Below are positions 21,694-38,285 of a stretch of 64,000 nucleotides of DNA, piece after piece. The notes beneath the pieces are model-generated. The model had not been told where the DNA came from, ran no database searches, and saw nothing but the letters and a program-made list of their open reading frames with translations. How positions within the stretch are numbered: position 1 is the first letter of the stretch; the number at the start of each line of letters is the position of its first letter. Where the stretch lies: assembly GCA_020137815.1 (NCBI GenBank), contig CM035357.1, positions 3,616,528-3,680,527 on the forward strand, written 5' to 3'. Made by a program: the position numbers and the translations under genes. Origin of the DNA: Hormiphora californensis (taxonomy: Eukaryota > Ctenophora > Tentaculata > Cydippida > Pleurobrachiidae).

Positions 21694-24600
21694 GGTCCTG
21701 CCATCCCAAAGATCACCTTACCCCGTGACAGCTTCGCACAGGCCCAGGGCCTGGGTCCACCCATTTTGGAACATCGGAAACTATCCAACATTTCATCTGA
21801 TCAATCGGAGCTGGATGATGATGTTGTTGGCGAAATGCCAGCTATTCACCCTCGTACCAGCGAGGATGAGAATGTTGCAGCTGTTATGGTGAACCGGCAT
21901 CTCCGTCAGAGCATCGCCCCCAAGCAAAGTATCGACTATCGGCCGAGTGAGGGGATGACAGGACCTGGTAATTCCCTTTTTCTCAACGTTCTACGATCTA
22001 AAAAGCAAGAAGTCAGCCGACTTAGGTAAGTACGTGTTGGCTAGCGCCTAGCTGTGTTTCGTGTAATACCTACCACTATTTTGTTTTTAACCCTGAATTA
22101 TCTCACAGGAAAGGTGGAAATAAAAAGTTTTCAACCTCCAAAATTGATATATTCCAGCCTACTGAGGATGACACTAACGCGCTGGAGTTGCTGATTGAAA
22201 ATGACCTGGTAGCCGTCGGTCCGGGTGAGAGATTATCAGATCTACATCACACCACCGCTCCAACTTCCAGAGCCATGAACAGCGTAGCAACGGTTGTCAA
22301 GAGAAACCAACAGCTAATGCAGGACATGCCTGCTATTTATGCTCTTCTCAAAAATGCCCACGCCGTTGGTAAGCTTGGAGTGAAGCCCGGTTTTAGGGCC
22401 GATTTTTGATTTCGTTCTACATATTTCCCCAAATCTGAAAACTAAAATTATATTAATTTTTCAGCGGTTGCAGCAGTGACACACCAAGCACGGGAGACCT
22501 CAGAAAACGAGTTGACAGCATACGAGCAAACTCTGTCCCATTATCTTGCTTTCCTACCTGACTTGTGTATAGTCAACACTTTGAGGTGAGAATGCAATGG
22601 GAGTTTAGGGAAAATAATTAAGTTTTCATCTTACTTATGTTTACATGGACATGGTTAGTTTAGAATTAACTCTTTCTGTTTTCAGGGATCGCAGTAAGTC
22701 CCTGGAACAAGTGGAAGGCGTGGCGATGTTTGCCGATGTCTCTGGTTTTACAGTCCTTTGTGCGGCCTACGGAACGGTCAATATCTCCAAATTGAAGAAC
22801 ACCCTAAACCAAGTGATGGGTTCCATTGTGGAAGAGATTCTCTCGTGTGGGGGTGACATTGTCTCCTTCGCCGGGGACGCCATCTTTGCAGGTGTTCCGG
22901 ACCCATACGGCCGAGGAACGGGCGTCCATTCTGCCCAAGGTTGTTAGTTGTAGTATCCACATTCAAGATGCTGTAAACCTCGTCGTGGATAAGAATATCA
23001 CTCTGAGAGTCAAGGTGGGGCTGGCTGTTGGACGGATGTTCTCATTTTATCTGGAAAGTCAATGTAGAACTCACATTGCGGTGGTCGGACCCGCAGTAAA
23101 GGACGTCAACAAAGCGGAGGGGTGCTGTGTGGCAGGTCAAATAGTCTGCTCCCAACAATTCTATGACGAAATGCCCCACTGTTCCACCTACCCATCGCTA
23201 CCGACCAAGAAAGATGGCTTCGTACAGCTCTGGCCACCTAAGAACAACGCCAAAAGTATGGCATTGGAGATCTTATCTCGGATTGAAAATGGCCACCACG
23301 CCACCTTGGACAGATGCAAAGTTGTTAAACGGATTGCTGATGATCTGGTTAAACAGGACCTGTTGAAGCGATACATTCCTGATTACCTCCGGTATCAGCT
23401 GGAGGAGGGCCAGGGAACAAGTTGGGCCAGTCAGGTTCGATCCATCACCACCCTGTTCATTTCCCTGGTGTTCAAGGACACGGAGATGATATCGGGAGAG
23501 CACAACAACGTTCAAGATGCCCTCACATGTATTGATGAGATCGTGGAAAAGATGAATGGAGTCGTCAACAAGATCTTCACGTTTGATAAGGGCTGTACAA
23601 TTTTGGTTGCTTTTGGGACGCAAGGTTTTAAAATGAACGATGACCCCAGGAGGGCCCTCAAAACCGCTGCAATGATTATGCCATCATTGGAGAACAACGT
23701 GTCTGATTTCAAGGGTGTGTCCATCGGGGTCACAACAGGTCTCTGTTTTGTGGGAGTTGTGGGGCATGAGGATCGACACGAGTATACCGTGATTGGACAC
23801 CAGGTCAACTTGGCATGCCGGATCATGTCCAACTATCCCTTCTGTGTGGCTTGTGACGAGAGCACTCGGAAACTCTCCACCCTCCCTGACGACCATTTCT
23901 TCACTCTACCGCCCAAGGTTCTCAAAGGTGTCCCCCCTGGTGGACTGTATTTCCGGTATTCCGAATCAGGTGAAAACAGCCACGAGGAAACCCACGAAAA
24001 GGAGAGCAGCAGCAACAAAAAATCGTCTGAGAAGGTGATCAGAATGGTGGGCCGAGCTCGGGAAATGGATGCTCTGTACAACTGTATGGCGGTCGTGGAA
24101 TCTCCCGATAATAGCCACCACAAGTTGTTTGGCAATATCATTGTGGTCGAGGGACAGGCTGGGTTTGGTAAGACCAAGCTTCTGGAGCAGTTTGTTCTGA
24201 TAGGAAAACACCGAAAATACCGAGTCACCTCAATACCCCTTGTCATTGACGAGATGACAACTCCCTTTTTCGCGGTTAAAATGATCATGCATCACATCTT
24301 GGAGCTGAACAAGCCGTCCAACCTGCGAAACAAAGAAGGCGTGATTGCGAGATATGTCCCTGAAGTACCTTCGTCCCGATATGTGTCTACTAAACGACCT
24401 CCTCGGGACACGATTTCCCCGGGATAGTGCTAAGGATTTCAGTTTTAAGCACCTTCACAAGCTCCTGAAAGTGATTTTGAAGGAGATAGTCGGATCCCAA
24501 TCATTCTTGTTTATCATCGACAATGCCGAGTACATGGACACTCAAAGTTGGGAGTTCATGGCAGATTTAGCGACCCTAAAACGCCGAACTATCCTCTGTT

Positions 24601-27482
24601 TGTCCATGAGAATCCACGAACAGAAGGTATTGCTGATAAATCAGGAATATAATTCACTTTCAATCCTTGTTCTCTCTCTCTGATTGTCTTGATGATATTT
24701 AAAACTCTGTCCCGCAGGTACTCCCGAGCCGAAGCGAGTATTCTTGGAAACGCCCGAACCAAAAAGTTTGTCCTGGAGTCATTTTCAGTTGAGGAGATAG
24801 AGGAATTCTCGAAAGCTGTCCTGGACGTGAGGAAGGTTCCCTCCGAGCTCGTATCAGTGCTGTTTGATAAGACCAGGGGCATCCCGCTGTATTGTGAGGG
24901 ACTACTGAGAAAGATGCTGAAAGAACAGGTTATCAAAGTTGTCGATGATCTGGGACAGTTGAATAAGGGCAACCAGCAACAAAGGAAGGGAACCGGGAAA
25001 TTCTTTGGGTTCTGTAAGTTATATTCCTTGAAGTTGAAACCTTTCAAACTTGCTGTGAAACTCTATTTGAACTGTTCGTAGTGCCTCCACGAACGGTTCT
25101 AATGTCCATAACACAATCCTTTTTCCATTTTCTGAATGAGATCTGAGCAACACTTCTTTTTCCTCTCAGCCACATCTCGAACAAGTTTCTCTGCCCTCCG
25201 GAGAAGATCTGTCGATCTGACACGGAAAGGATCCGATAGTTCGACGAACTACGACGAATCGGGAGGGTGTTTGGGGTGTTTGAATCCTGCTCCAGGACTT
25301 CTTCAGACTATATCCTCTGATGAGAGACTACATACGAGTAGGGAGAGTGGGCTGGCAAGGATGTGCGTGCTAAACGATAGTGTCAGTTTGAGTAAGGTGA
25401 GAATGGAACAATTTGTATCGAGCCCCAGTCCCCACCCCACCTTTTTTCTTGCGTACCCAGTAAACAAAGCGCAACAAATCTGAGTGTGCAATGAATGTGT
25501 GATCAGTTTGATCCCTGGACCCTGATCTATCTACCTCTCTCACCCTCTCTTCTCCACTCCTAGGTAGCCCTACCTGACAGTGTCAAGGAGCTCTTCCTGG
25601 CCCAATTCGACCGGCTGACAGTAACGGAACAAGTTACAATGAAATGCTGTGCTGTTCTTGGTTCCTACTTTACCTTGTCCCTCTTGAAGAGTGTCCTTCC
25701 TCACCGGACACACCTTCAGGTAGACTTGGTTACCATGGTTACCATGGTTAACATTGTTACCACTTACCATATCGCAGTTAATTTGGTTACCATGGTTACC
25801 ATATATTTCGGTTACCATAGTTACCATTATACTGGCTTTTTATCATTTACGGTTGACATTTGGCCCCAGTTACCATGGCTACCACACATTGTTCAACCCC
25901 TGTTCACACCCTCTAGGTTGACAATTCGGTGCGTGTGATGGTAAAGGAGCAGTTGTTGGAGTGTGGCGCCAACTCGGGCCTCGGTGCGGGGGCATGCCCG
26001 AACAGGAACTGTTTCAAGGCAACCGGACACACGGAGGATGGACCCATTTGTGAGGTAAAGAGTATAGACAACCACCACGAGCCTAGCTCGACCCTCGATA
26101 TAAGAAGCCCCCCCCCCCCCCCCCAGTCCCCACCCATCAATCAGACTCCCCCGAACCCGCACCCGATCATTCATCCATTTCTGTTTCTTGCCTGTTGTTA
26201 GTAGGCGTAGTATGAGCTTACTAGTCTGACGCCTAAATCTTAATACCCATTCCTTCCATCACCGGTCCCCAGAACATAACAAACTATTCCCGCAGGTTAT
26301 CAAGTTCAGCACCCAGTTTAGCGGTGAAATCCTCCGTGATCTTCTCCTCCCAGAGCAGCGATTCCGAATCCACGAGGCGGCTGCTCGGGTACTGCAATCA
26401 AGGATCTTGGGATATGAGTTCTGCTGTAAAAAGGAATTCTTTGGGAATGTTTTCAAAATCTCTGAACTTGGACAAATTAGACGTGAGTGTAATTACTATT
26501 CCCAAAGCTTTAAGAACGCTCTCACAGTAGCTTTTGTCACTTTTTTGCCCTCTTCTTTCTTCCCCATCTTTGTTCCGATAACCCCGTCCTAACTAATACA
26601 TCTCCCTCTCACAGCTGACGGTTGGCAGAGACCCAGGGACAACCCAGAGGCCCAGGGATGCCAGTGTCACCACATGTTCACCACAATTTACCCGCAGATC
26701 ATTAGGCATTACAAGGAGGCGCATGCAAAACACAAGTACGTACAGGGTGTGATATTGTGTGTGATATACAGTGGTGGTGTGATATTTAATTGCTGGGGGT
26801 GTTTTAGTCTTTAGATTTAATTCCACTAACTCCACTCCCTCTCCCCACCAGTATATTTGAAGCACTCTGTTCCACTCCCTCTCCCCACTAACCTACTCTC
26901 CTTCTCCCCAGTATATTTGAAGCACTCTGTTCCACTCCCTCTCCCCACTAACACACTCTCCCTCTCCCCACTAACCCACCCCCTCTCCCCACTAACCCAC
27001 TCCCTCTCCCCACTAACTCCACTCCCTCCCCACTAGTCTATTTGAAGCTCTCTGTTCGGCTGGCGCTCTCGGAATGGCTCTCTCCTATAACTTTGAGTCC
27101 CTCACCTACCTAGAAGAGGCCCTGGCACTTACCAAGACCCGTGCCAAGTTGACAGATAGGCATAGAGCATGTTTGAGTAGTTTGCTCTGTCTCGCTCTCT
27201 ACCTCTGTCCCACTCCTGCTACCACCCAGATGTACAGAGAGGCTGTCAGACTTGGAGGACACGCTCAGGTACCTTTTGGGTAGGGAGATATATTTCCATG
27301 TTTTTCAAACTTTTTTGGCATACTATTTCATTTTTCAACGATTTTGATTTGAAATGGACGCTTTTATTTCCAAACTTCGGAAAAAATTCTGAGAATTCCA
27401 ACCCCCCTAACACCAGGTTGTGTACAATGTATCGTGCCTGTCATATCTCTGTGGAAGCAAGAGAGATAGCCTGGGTGAGTGA
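21694..27482 (+). CDS. ADCY10: Soluble (bicarbonate-responsive type) adenylyl cyclase
   Basis: Makes cAMP from ATP; the vertebrate family is cytosolic and stimulated by bicarbonate and calcium. Exons: 21694-22025 (start inferred from an acceptor, no ATG), 22109-22368, 22465-22585, 22686-24626, 24718-25013, 25170-25396, 25564-25719, 25917-26054, 26296-26482, 26615-26735, 27037-27268 and 27417-27482, about 1,350 residues. The C1 cyclase domain has FADVSGF and FAGDA, the two metal-binding Asp motifs. C2 has the VNKIFTFDKGC and RHEYTVIGHQVNLA motifs. An NTPase domain with P-loop GQAGFGKT and a helical region follow. The C-terminus is shorter than the vertebrate one. The frame breaks once near 22892 and once near 24346, and a third base is out between there and 24626. 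All three are fixed by ignoring one base, so they may be sequence errors. The N-terminal extension is unplaced. Confidence 0.88.
25719..25830. repeat. GGTTACCAT minisatellite
   Basis: Irregular tandem GGTTACCAT units inside an adenylyl cyclase intron, beginning next to the donor at 25720. The unit is itself largely palindromic (GGTTACCATGGTTACC). Confidence 0.8.
26841..27060 (+). repeat. three copies of an acceptor plus exon start in adenylyl cyclase
   Basis: CTCCCCACCAG|TATATTTGAAGC at about 26851 and CTCCCCAG|TATATTTGAAGC at about 26911 precede the working acceptor CCCCACTAG|TCTATTTGAAGC at 27037. The intervening DNA is CCACTCCCTCTCCCCACTAA repeated. The two upstream copies reproduce the first codons of the exon but then run into the repeat. 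Confidence 0.9.
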
Positions 27483-28000
27483 CGTCACCATGTCACCATA
27501 CTGCCAACCCGAGACAACTATGCCAGCTGTGAATCAACCGACAACCGACAAGTATAGTGACGGACAGACAAAGTCACAACCATCCTTTGTGTACCGTGTA
27601 CACGTCTTTTATTATGTACACTGTGTGTACAATGTTGTATTGAATTTTATCTTTTCATCTTTTCATCTCACAAAGAAATAACCAACAATTTGAATTGTGA
27701 AATCAAATCAAAATTGAGTTCGTTAATCGAAGATGGCATAGTTTAGTCACGTATTTGGAAGATTGAGAAGTAACGGTACCGCAATAGAATACAGCACAAT
27801 GTAAAGAATTAAATGTAAAGAATTAAAAAGCACACAAACTAAAATAGTCTCCAGATTGAGTCGTGAAGCAACAAAATATATTGTCTTGATGACTCTTTCA
27901 ACAATAAACAGCAGGAGCACACACGATAAACTCTCAGCAATACCAATTAATTAACTAACTAATTAATGACAGCGGACAGCGGTAGTTGTATCTTCTAAAT
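27483..28000. other. short convergent intergenic region
   Basis: AT-rich DNA between the stop of adenylyl cyclase and the stop of the minus-strand Ly6-like gene. No gene is seen. Confidence 0.6.
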
Positions 28001-28815
28001 CTATTCGTCTAATATTGATGATGCGAGTAGAGCCAGGATCAGGATTAAGAAGGATGAGGATGACATCATTGGGGTTGAGTTGTACGGGTTACAGTAGTTA
28101 TTACCACACTCCGTACAGTTGGTTGTCTGAAGGTAGAAAGAGGAGGGTTATATAAAGCACACAACATTGATGGCCTGGTATTTGTTTGTCAAAACGTAAC
28201 AATTACAAAACAGAATGAAATAAAACCTCACTGGTTTAAAATACAAAACCCTTACCAGCGCTGAAACATTGTAAGGAGCGGGTTCCCCCTGTATTACTTA
28301 CCAGCGCTGAAACATTGTAAGGTGCAGGTTCCCCCTCCGCTGAACAGTTTCCACAGGTATAGTATATCTTCTCGTAGTTAGCTACTTTCCACACAAACCT
28401 GTGTAATTGGGTATGTGGTTTTATAGTTGAATATGTGGTAGTTGTGGGCAGTACGTGGTGCGAGATCAGAGACAGAGACAGAGGACACAATTATAGGTAG
28501 TGGGAGGAAATTTTAGTATGTGAGTTGGTTTGAGGATATGCTCGAGATAGATCAAGGCACTCCTGCTACTTATACTGTTAAGCCCCTTTTGAGGTCAGAC
28601 TGTCATTGCTTTAGTATCGCTGGTAAGGCATCAGGGGGTGTTGCTTACGTTTTACATGAAGTCTGATTAGATTGGGGCCAGAATACAGCACAGTCTGTTT
28701 TAATTGTTAACCCCTCATCTCTCTCTAACACATCATTCCACGTGATCTCCCCCACGTTACACTGTAGAGCACATATAGCGCTGACTAGCGCTCCCGCTAG
28801 CAATGCCGTCAACAT
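28001..28815 (-). CDS. Ly6/uPAR-like secreted or GPI-anchored protein
   Basis: Three phase-matched exons on the minus strand (28815-28649, 28398-28302, 28126-28001) give 129 residues. The N-terminus MLTALLAGALVSAICA is a signal peptide. The mature part has eight cysteines and closes with CTECGNNYCNPYN, the C-x-C-N-type ending of three-finger Ly6 domains. The C-terminus is a small-residue patch followed by a hydrophobic tail (FLILILALLASSIL), the pattern of a GPI-attachment signal. This suggests an extracellular surface protein. The ligand is unknown. It is convergent with adenylyl cyclase. The donor of exon 2 is duplicated 52 bp downstream (see next entry). Family assignment rests on cysteine pattern and topology only. 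Confidence 0.7.
28248..28341 (-). repeat. duplicated exon-2 end and donor of the Ly6-like gene
   Basis: About 52 bp ending TTTCAGCGCTG|GTAAGT (exon end at 28302) is repeated as TTTCAGCGCTG|GTAAGG immediately downstream. Use of the second donor would lengthen exon 2 by about 52 bases and shift the frame. Confidence 0.85.
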
Positions 28816-28919
28816 TTACAGGCTAAACATTTAGGAATGGGTAATTTAGTTGGCTCTGAAATCAGGAAAGTAGAGGTCACATAGAGAGATAGATACTGAC
28901 AAAGATGGCATTAATTTAT

Positions 28920-28967
28920 CACACACAGATATAGTTATAGAGGCCTCTATAACTATATCTGTGTGTG
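28920..28967. repeat. perfect spacerless palindrome, 48 bp
   Basis: The arms CACACACAGATATAGTTATA and four more bases meet at GAGGCCTC with no loop. Located about 105 bp upstream of the start codon of the Ly6-like gene. Confidence 0.92.
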
Positions 28968-29562
28968 CCTCTAGAGGCACTAATAACATATTACAGACCC
29001 AAGACTCAAGAGGTGGTATCGATAGAGAGCAGCACACATGAACAACTTGACATGTTCTGTCGGAGTTCTTACACCGGGCGTTTCAAAAGACAGCCTGTGT
29101 AGAAATGTACAACACATTGGTAAAACTAGCCACGGTATTATAGTAGCTCGGTATAGTAGAAACTACTTGTAGAAGTAGCTGCCGCTTAAACTACGTGTTT
29201 CGTGTGGTACTGTGTGGTGTACAAAGACTCTGAAGCGTACAAGAGATCTACTATACGATACAGGGAAATTAGGGAGAGAGTGACAGGGAAATAGGGAGAG
29301 AAGAAGAGAGTTCAAACAGAAAGAGAGCAGGGGAGAGAAAGATAGGGAGTCGTGAGAGAAAGAAAGCATCTGTGGTTAGATAATATCAAGTCGCCAGCAA
29401 TTTGGAGTCAGCTTAGGCTGATTTATATCCCCCAGACTGCAGTACATCAGTTGCATGATAAAAAGAGCGTCAAATGTTCCTCACAACCAAGATCAAGCGA
29501 GTGTTTGCATTATGCTACTTTTGGTATAGAGCGGGGAGGGGAGAGAGGGTGAGGGAGAGAGA

Positions 29563-29572
29563 GGGGGAGAGA

Positions 29573-29617
<45 letters not shown>

Positions 29618-29642
29618 AGAGAGAGAGAGAGAGAGAGAAGAG

Positions 29643-29722
<80 letters not shown>

Positions 29723-29901
29723 GGATTGAGGGAGTAGACTTATGGACAATAAAGCTCTAACTATCTTCGGTATATTATACATTATGAAGCAACGAGTACA
29801 CGATCAAATACACAAAGCGGTCCAAACAATGCGTTAGATAACTCGCTCTCTCTTTAGTTTCTCTCTAGTTTCTCTCTCTCTCTCTCTGTCTCTATCTCTC
29901 C

Positions 29902-29970
<69 letters not shown>
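29563..29970. repeat. opposed GA and CT microsatellites
   Basis: A GA run (about 29563-29737) is followed by a CT run (about 29866-29970), so the strand could fold back on itself. No coding content. Confidence 0.9.
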
Positions 29971-29971
<1 letters not shown>

Positions 29972-30280
29972 CTTTCTCTATGCTACATCCCCGGAGAGAG
30001 GTTGAGCTAAATTCGTAGTTGTACAATGTCATACAGCTACATCACCATAAAGGTGGTAAGGCCGGGGAGAGAGTACCAATCTTGTGAAAAAGTGAAGAGA
30101 TTGAGACTACAGAGAGGGGGCGGGGGAGAGAGTGCGAGAGGGAGAGGAGGAAAAGAGAGAGAGAGAGAGAGAGAAAGCTAAAGAAGGGCACCAGGTGTTC
30201 ATGATAGCTACACACAGGATAGGATGTCATACTCTCTATGAATCATACAGAGGCCCCATTGCAGAGACTGAGAGGAAGAA

Positions 30281-31045
30281 TCCACCACACTGTCCCCCTA
30301 CCACCCTATTATAACCACTTTTAACCACACTGTCCCCCTACCACCCTATTATAACCACTTTTAACCACACTGTCCCCCTACCACCCTATTATAACCACTT
30401 TTAACCACACTGTCCCCCTACCACCCTATTATAACCACTTTTAACCACACTGTCCCCCTACCACCCTATTATAACCACTTTTAACCACACTGTCCACTCA
30501 CTCTACTTCTAGTACTCCCTAACCACCCCACTAGTAGACCATAACCACCCCACTGGTAGCCCCTAACCACCGGCCGGCGATCACCCTCTCCAGTAATATC
30601 TAATCACCCCTCGAGTAGTCCTTAACCACCCCACCATCCTAACCACCCCACCATCCTAACAACTTCATCGGGTAGCCCCTAACCACCCCATCATCCTAAC
30701 CACCCCATCACCCTAACCAACCCACCACCCTAGTCCCTAACCACCTCACCACCCTAACCACCCCCTCTAGTAGTCCGTAACCACCCCATCATCCTAACCA
30801 CCCCACCATCCTAACAACTTCATCGGGTAGCCCCTAAGCACCCACCACCCTAACCACCCCATTTTCCTAACCACCCCATCATCCTAACCACCCCCACCAT
30901 CCTTACCACCCCATCACCCTGACCACCCCATCACCCTAACCACCCCACCATCTTAATCACCCCACCACCCTAACCACCCCATCATCCTAACCGCCCCACC
31001 ATCCTAACCACCCCCTCACTCTAACCACCCCATCATCCTAACCGC
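30281..31045 (+). repeat. minisatellites upstream of CHRAC1
   Basis: First come about five to six near-identical units of 38-39 bp (CCACCCTATTATAACCACTT then TTAACCACACTGTCCCCCTA). They grade into irregular TAACCACCCCATCATCC units of about 17 bp that run to within 20 bp of the CHRAC1 start codon, so they must form its 5' leader or promoter DNA. Confidence 0.9.
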
Positions 31046-31063
31046 CCCACCACCGTACTAGCC

Positions 31064-31732
31064 ATGTCAGAAGATAAAGTGGTTGCCCCTCGGGATGAGA
31101 ACAAATGTCTGACCCTTCTGCCGCTGTCTCGCATCAAGAGTATCATGAAGCAATGTCCTGATATCAGTGCCATTAGCCAGGAATCACTCTTTGTTATTAC
31201 CAGGTTAGATAATTGATTAGTTAATTTATCAGCCAATTATTGCTCTCCCCTCTTATGTCACCAATTCGCAACCCCATCGGCCATCTCCCCTTGGCAACCC
31301 CATCTCCGCTCCTATCTCCCTATGGCAACCCCATCTCCGCTCCCATCTCCCCTTGGCAACCCCATCTCCCCATGTCAACCCCATCTCCCCTCCAGAGCCA
31401 CGGAGCTATTCATTGAGCTGATGACGAGGGAGGCTTACGATGTCCTAGAGGAACGGGGAAAGGTGAACATTAGATAACTTAGCGGCGTTAGAATTGAAAC
31501 CTTCTCGGGCAATTTGCTGAAATTAAAGTTTCAAATAATGACTGAACTTTTTGGGGTTTCACCACCCCCCCCCCCCTGAAACAACCCCCTTCTTCAGGCA
31601 GAGGTAGAATATAAGGATCTTGCTGGGGTGGTCGAGAAATATGAATGTCTCATGTTTCTTGCTGATATTCTCCCTCAGAAGATCACTGTAAAGGAATACT
31701 ACCGGCTTCTACAGGAGGCAAGGGAGGGTTAG
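31064..31732 (+). CDS. CHRAC1: CHRAC1-like histone-fold protein
   Basis: Small histone-fold subunit; in the family it pairs with POLE3 in the CHRAC (ACF/ISWI) chromatin-remodelling complex. Three exons, 31064-31203, 31396-31462 and 31598-31732, phases matching, give 113 residues. The histone fold begins LPLSRIKSIMKQCPDISAIS, continues through the ATELFIELM helix and ends with KYECLMFLADILPQKI, aligning along its length with vertebrate CHRAC1 but without the acidic tail. The start ATG lies directly after the upstream minisatellite (CTAGCCATGT context). Confidence 0.9.
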
Positions 31733-31865
31733 AGATTACCATATATGGCCATCACGTGGTACAGAACTCCATATATGGGCATCACCTTTTCTAAATGAAA
31801 CAAGGAACTCCTGACAGATAAATAATCCAGCTCCGGGTCTAGAAAACTAATCCTCACATGAAATA

Positions 31866-32978
31866 TACCGCGTGGCCCAAATTAAAGGGAGGGTACGTTG
31901 GCATTCTTTTCACCCAGAAGTTTAATTTCAAACACTCTGATATTTTGACACAATGTCTGCATGGTTACTCATTCGAGGAATCCGAAGTTTCAGCCCTCTG
32001 GATAAAAGTTCATTTTTTCGACCGAATGAACATTGAATGAACACCAATATGGGACCATATTTCGGTACCAAAGTTTCACAAATTTGTTTGGCTATCGATT
32101 TCCTTTCGAATGGGACCAGTCTGAGCTTAATTGGATCACCACAAGAATCACAGTGATCCGTTTTCTAAGCCTAGGGTAAGTCATGTGATCCCCATCAAAT
32201 TATGACATGTTAGCAAGAGAGCTTACATTTTAACGGATGCTGTATCGGTACACCATCCTCATTAGCAGACGTGATACGTGATACTCGTCCGTTACACCTG
32301 CTTATTGGCACTTAGTAATGACGCTATCGTCTCATTAGGTGTCAGATGACCAAACCTAGGGTTAGATAACTAGACACTGTGTCTCTAATTGTGGTGGTCC
32401 AATTGAGCTCAAATTAGTCGCGTTTGAAAGGAAATCGATACCCGAAGGCGACTGTGAAATTCCGGTTCCAAAAATCATTCCTGTTTTCAAGTTCATTCAG
32501 GATTCATTCCAATGGGAAAAATGAATTTTAAGATAGAGAGCTTAAATTCCGGCTAACATCGAAATTGATCAAGTGTAGTGGCCGTACAGATTTTTAGCGC
32601 CTGAATTTACCGATTTCTGGTCAAAACAGGTCAAAATCGATGTTTGGTAAAAAATGTCATGTTTAAATAACTTATTTCACCCACTAAACTTGATTCAATT
32701 TTAATAAAAATTCAGATTGCCATTTTTTGATACTTGCTCTATTGTATGACATTTTTTTAAATAATAAAATCGAATTTAATCAAGAGAAAACTTCAAAAAA
32801 CCCGAAAAACGAAAAATTGAGTTCATTAATGAACTTTCAACTTTTATGATTTGAAACTTCGGATTCCTCGAATGAGTACCCATGCAGACATTGTGTCAAA
32901 ATATCAGAGTGATTGAAATTAAACTTCTGGGTGAAAAGAAGGCCAACGTACCCTCCCTTTAATTTGGGCCACGCGGTA
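31866..32978. mobile_element. TIR element, TACCGCGTGGCCCAAATT ends
   Basis: About 125 bp at the left (beginning TACCGCGTGGCCCAAATTAA) is inverted with few mismatches at the right end, giving a 1.1-kb element. No transposase is seen. The frames shared by both arms are simply the TIR read twice. It lies 134 bp past the CHRAC1 stop. Confidence 0.88.
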
Positions 32979-33619
32979 GTTTGGTGACCCACTTCCAGCA
33001 CTATTCCCGACTCCCCAGAGAAGAGTTTTTTCTCCATTCCAGTTACACATGTATATCATGTGTGACATGCACAGCGAAATAGAGAGGACAGATCTGTTTT
33101 ATATGCTTGTTACATGTATCAGTCAAGAAGGCTTTCACACACACTTACACTCCTATAATAATACTGCACATGATTCTCTCTCTCTTTCACACATTGTACA
33201 TGTGGTAGTCTTCTGTCTGGTAGTTATTTAACATTCTGTCTATCTCGATGCATATATTATAGTGGTCATGATTTCTATAATAATTACCCCGGCGAGCGTG
33301 CATTATTTGTGGTTTCAGACTCACAATCATGATTGTGGCTTTTCAATGTTTCCTTGTTTTTCAATAAACAAGCAACCGGCACAACTGGTCTCTTGATATA
33401 TGTTAAATAGATTTCCTCTAACTGTATTTGACGAAATGTGTGTATTGAAATTATACTTTTTAAATCCCTGAAACTATTAATAATACCTCGTGTATTCAGA
33501 CACCTTTTATTATTTTCAGTGAGTCACTGGCAGTGATCCCTATAACACCCTTATGTATGTTATTGAGGGCCCCTTTTCCATCAGTTATCCCGTATATTTT
33601 ATAGCTCACCCGTTAGACC
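32979..33619. other. intergenic, no gene seen
   Basis: AT-rich DNA between the TIR element and the RENBP start. Only short CT runs are present. Confidence 0.6.

Positions 33620-38285
<4,666 letters not shown>

Larger units (their letters stand above)
28816..30280. other. non-coding; palindrome and GA/CT arrays
   Basis: Apart from the palindrome at 28920-28967 and microsatellites (GA at about 29563-29737, CT at about 29866-29970), nothing gene-like is seen. Long frames here come from the arrays. Confidence 0.6.

Noticed and set aside
29510-29782. Ser-Leu and Arg-Glu repeat frames
   Set aside because: Translation of GA/CT dinucleotide arrays.
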